Assembly: GCA_029288485.1 (NCBI GenBank)
Contig: JARIHC010000004.1
Coordinates: 305,412 to 369,411, forward strand
Reading direction: 5' to 3'
From: Candidatus Saccharimonadota bacterium
GTDB taxonomy: Bacteria > Patescibacteriota > Saccharimonadia > Saccharimonadales > UBA4665
Length of the DNA stretch: 64,000 bases
Shown here: one piece after another, positions 63,066 to 64,000 of the stretch
How the letters are laid out: each line of letters starts with the position of its first letter
Position numbering within the stretch: the stretch's first letter is position 1
Notes under the pieces: generated by a model
The model's database searches: none
The model's input: the letters and a program-made list of their open reading frames with translations, nothing else
What the model was told of the DNA's origin: nothing
Translations under genes and position numbers: made by a program

Positions 63066-63177
63066 CCTGAGCCAGAAACTGACAACATTCTATAAGAGTA
63101 TCTAGCGAAAAACATAGTTTTTCGCGTCTACTCATACAATCAACGCTGATTGAAATGTTGGCAGATTGTGGCTCAGG
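63066..63177 (-). other. Extended helix in 23S rRNA near the L1 stalk
   Basis: CCTGAGCCA/TGGCTCAGG (nine pairs, 63177-63169 with 63074-63066), then an 11-pair CTGCCAACATT-type helix with one mismatch, and an apical GCGAAAAAC/GTTTTTCGC hairpin (63125-63105). The interval between flanking conserved blocks is about 70 bases longer than in E. coli as I recall it. It appears to be a long extension of the helix 79 region. Confidence 0.6.
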
Positions 63178-63623
63178 TAAGAACAAAACGTACATAAGGG
63201 TGGTATTTCACTGATGGCTCCACCAAGGCTAGCGCCTCAGCTTCAAAGCCTCCCACCTATGCTACACATATGTACGCTCGGCTCAATGCCAAGCTGTAGT
63301 AAAGCTGCACGGGGTCTTCTCGTCCTGCTGCGGACAGACGGCATCTTTACCGTCAATGCACTTTCACCGAGCTCTTCGTCGAGACAGTACCCATATCATT
63401 ACGCCATTCGTGCAGGTCAGAACTTACCTGACAAGGAATTTCGCTACCTTAGGACGGTTATAGTTACCGCCGCCGTTCACCGGGGCTTCAGTTCGCTGCG
63501 TAAACAGCTCCCCTTAACCTTCCGGCACCGGGCAGGAGTCAGCCCCTATACATCCACTTTCGTGTTAGCAGAGACCTGTGTTTTTGGTAAACAGTTCCAT
63601 GGGTTCTTTAGCTGCGGCCTAGA

Positions 63624-63700
63624 TATGCCACACTAGCTCTAAAGTTATCTCTCGTTTTCTCGTTTTCAATCGTTTCGTTCTTTAGAACTACTGTGGCATA
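63624..63700 (-). other. Extended helix in 23S rRNA, domain IV (H63 region)
   Basis: TATGCCACA/TGTGGCATA (nine pairs, 63700-63692 with 63632-63624), then TCTAAAG/CTTTAGA, closing a purine-only 35-base loop (63645-63679). It is longer than the E. coli helix and lies where expansion segments occur in other lineages. Confidence 0.5.
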
Positions 63701-64000
63701 CCCAGGCAGACCTTATCCCTAAGTTACGGTCGCTGTATTGCCGAGTTCCTTGACGAAGAATCACTCGTACACCTTGGTCTACTCGACCTGAGCACCTGTG
63801 TTGGTTTGCGGTACGGTCGGCATATGCCACGCGTTAATGGGCTTTTCTGGTCACTGTGTCCGTAGGAATCCGGCATATTGCAGCCGTTTCATTCCGTGCC
63901 ATAACGGCACGTTAGACGGGTATAACCAAGAACCCGCTCCTACATATTCAATGCGCACCCAAAAACAAACATACGCCGGTACGGGAATATTAACCCGTTG

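Noticed and set aside
63214..63636. Long open frames on both strands in the rRNA region
   Set aside because: They lie within conserved 23S sequence and have no ribosome-binding sites; chance frames.

Overview
The window looks like a chromosomal segment of a small-genome Patescibacteria (CPR) bacterium, most likely of the Saccharibacteria (TM7) type; this is inferred from gene content and protein style, not from a database match. Coding is dense, on both strands, with frequent start/stop overlaps and several convergent pairs with little or no gap. Most genes are translation, division, cell-envelope and protein-quality-control genes. The few amino-acid genes are isolated single steps (a glutamate-5-kinase-like kinase, a diaminopimelate-decarboxylase-like enzyme, a 2-isopropylmalate-synthase-like enzyme, an asparaginase).

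Layout. 1-4435: M16 peptidase, secA and the ribosome hibernation factor. 4482-11045: serS, a Cas4/RecB-like nuclease, msrA, asparaginase and small membrane or hypothetical genes. 11048-16881: one minus-strand operon (proB-like, proS, greA, lysS, lysA-like, small zincin) behind a proline-codon leader peptide. 16897-18832: CPBP and S2P intramembrane proteases. 18915-30782: an L,D-transpeptidase; prs-frr-tsf-rpsB; L31-prfA-prmC; HtrA-membrane protein-LCP; signal peptidase I. 30802-33994: parB and parA, separated by a hypothetical gene and a second L,D-transpeptidase. 34069-35537: a 2OG-Fe(II) oxygenase-like gene, a structured noncoding stretch and rplU. 35603-38677: ileS behind a T-box. 38722-40815: a thioredoxin-fold protein and leuA behind a leucine leader peptide. 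40835-49703: B12-dependent ribonucleotide reductase, nrdR, ftsZ, ftsA, map, adk, yqeY, rpsU and a winged-helix protein. 49778-57640: priA, def-fmt, and rpsA-infB-DUF5663-like. 57767-62004: ROK kinase, small metallopeptidase-like protein, KGG protein with a terminator in its leader, PP2C-like phosphatase, HExxH surface protein. 62100-64000: 5S rRNA and the 3' part of 23S rRNA.

Main result. Three amino-acid-sensing RNA leaders lie within 23 kb. (1) leuA follows a Leu-rich leader peptide with mutually exclusive terminator and antiterminator helices. (2) proB-proS follows a 17-residue leader peptide with three Pro codons among five, again with competing helices. (3) ileS follows a T-box with an ATC specifier. 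Both leader peptides begin MVK and have their ATG exactly where transcription should start (six bases after the -10 hexamer), suggesting leaderless translation of the sensor. The KGG gene has a fourth leader with a strong promoter, a strong intrinsic terminator and a small open frame running through it. The 23S rRNA carries two apparent helix extensions.
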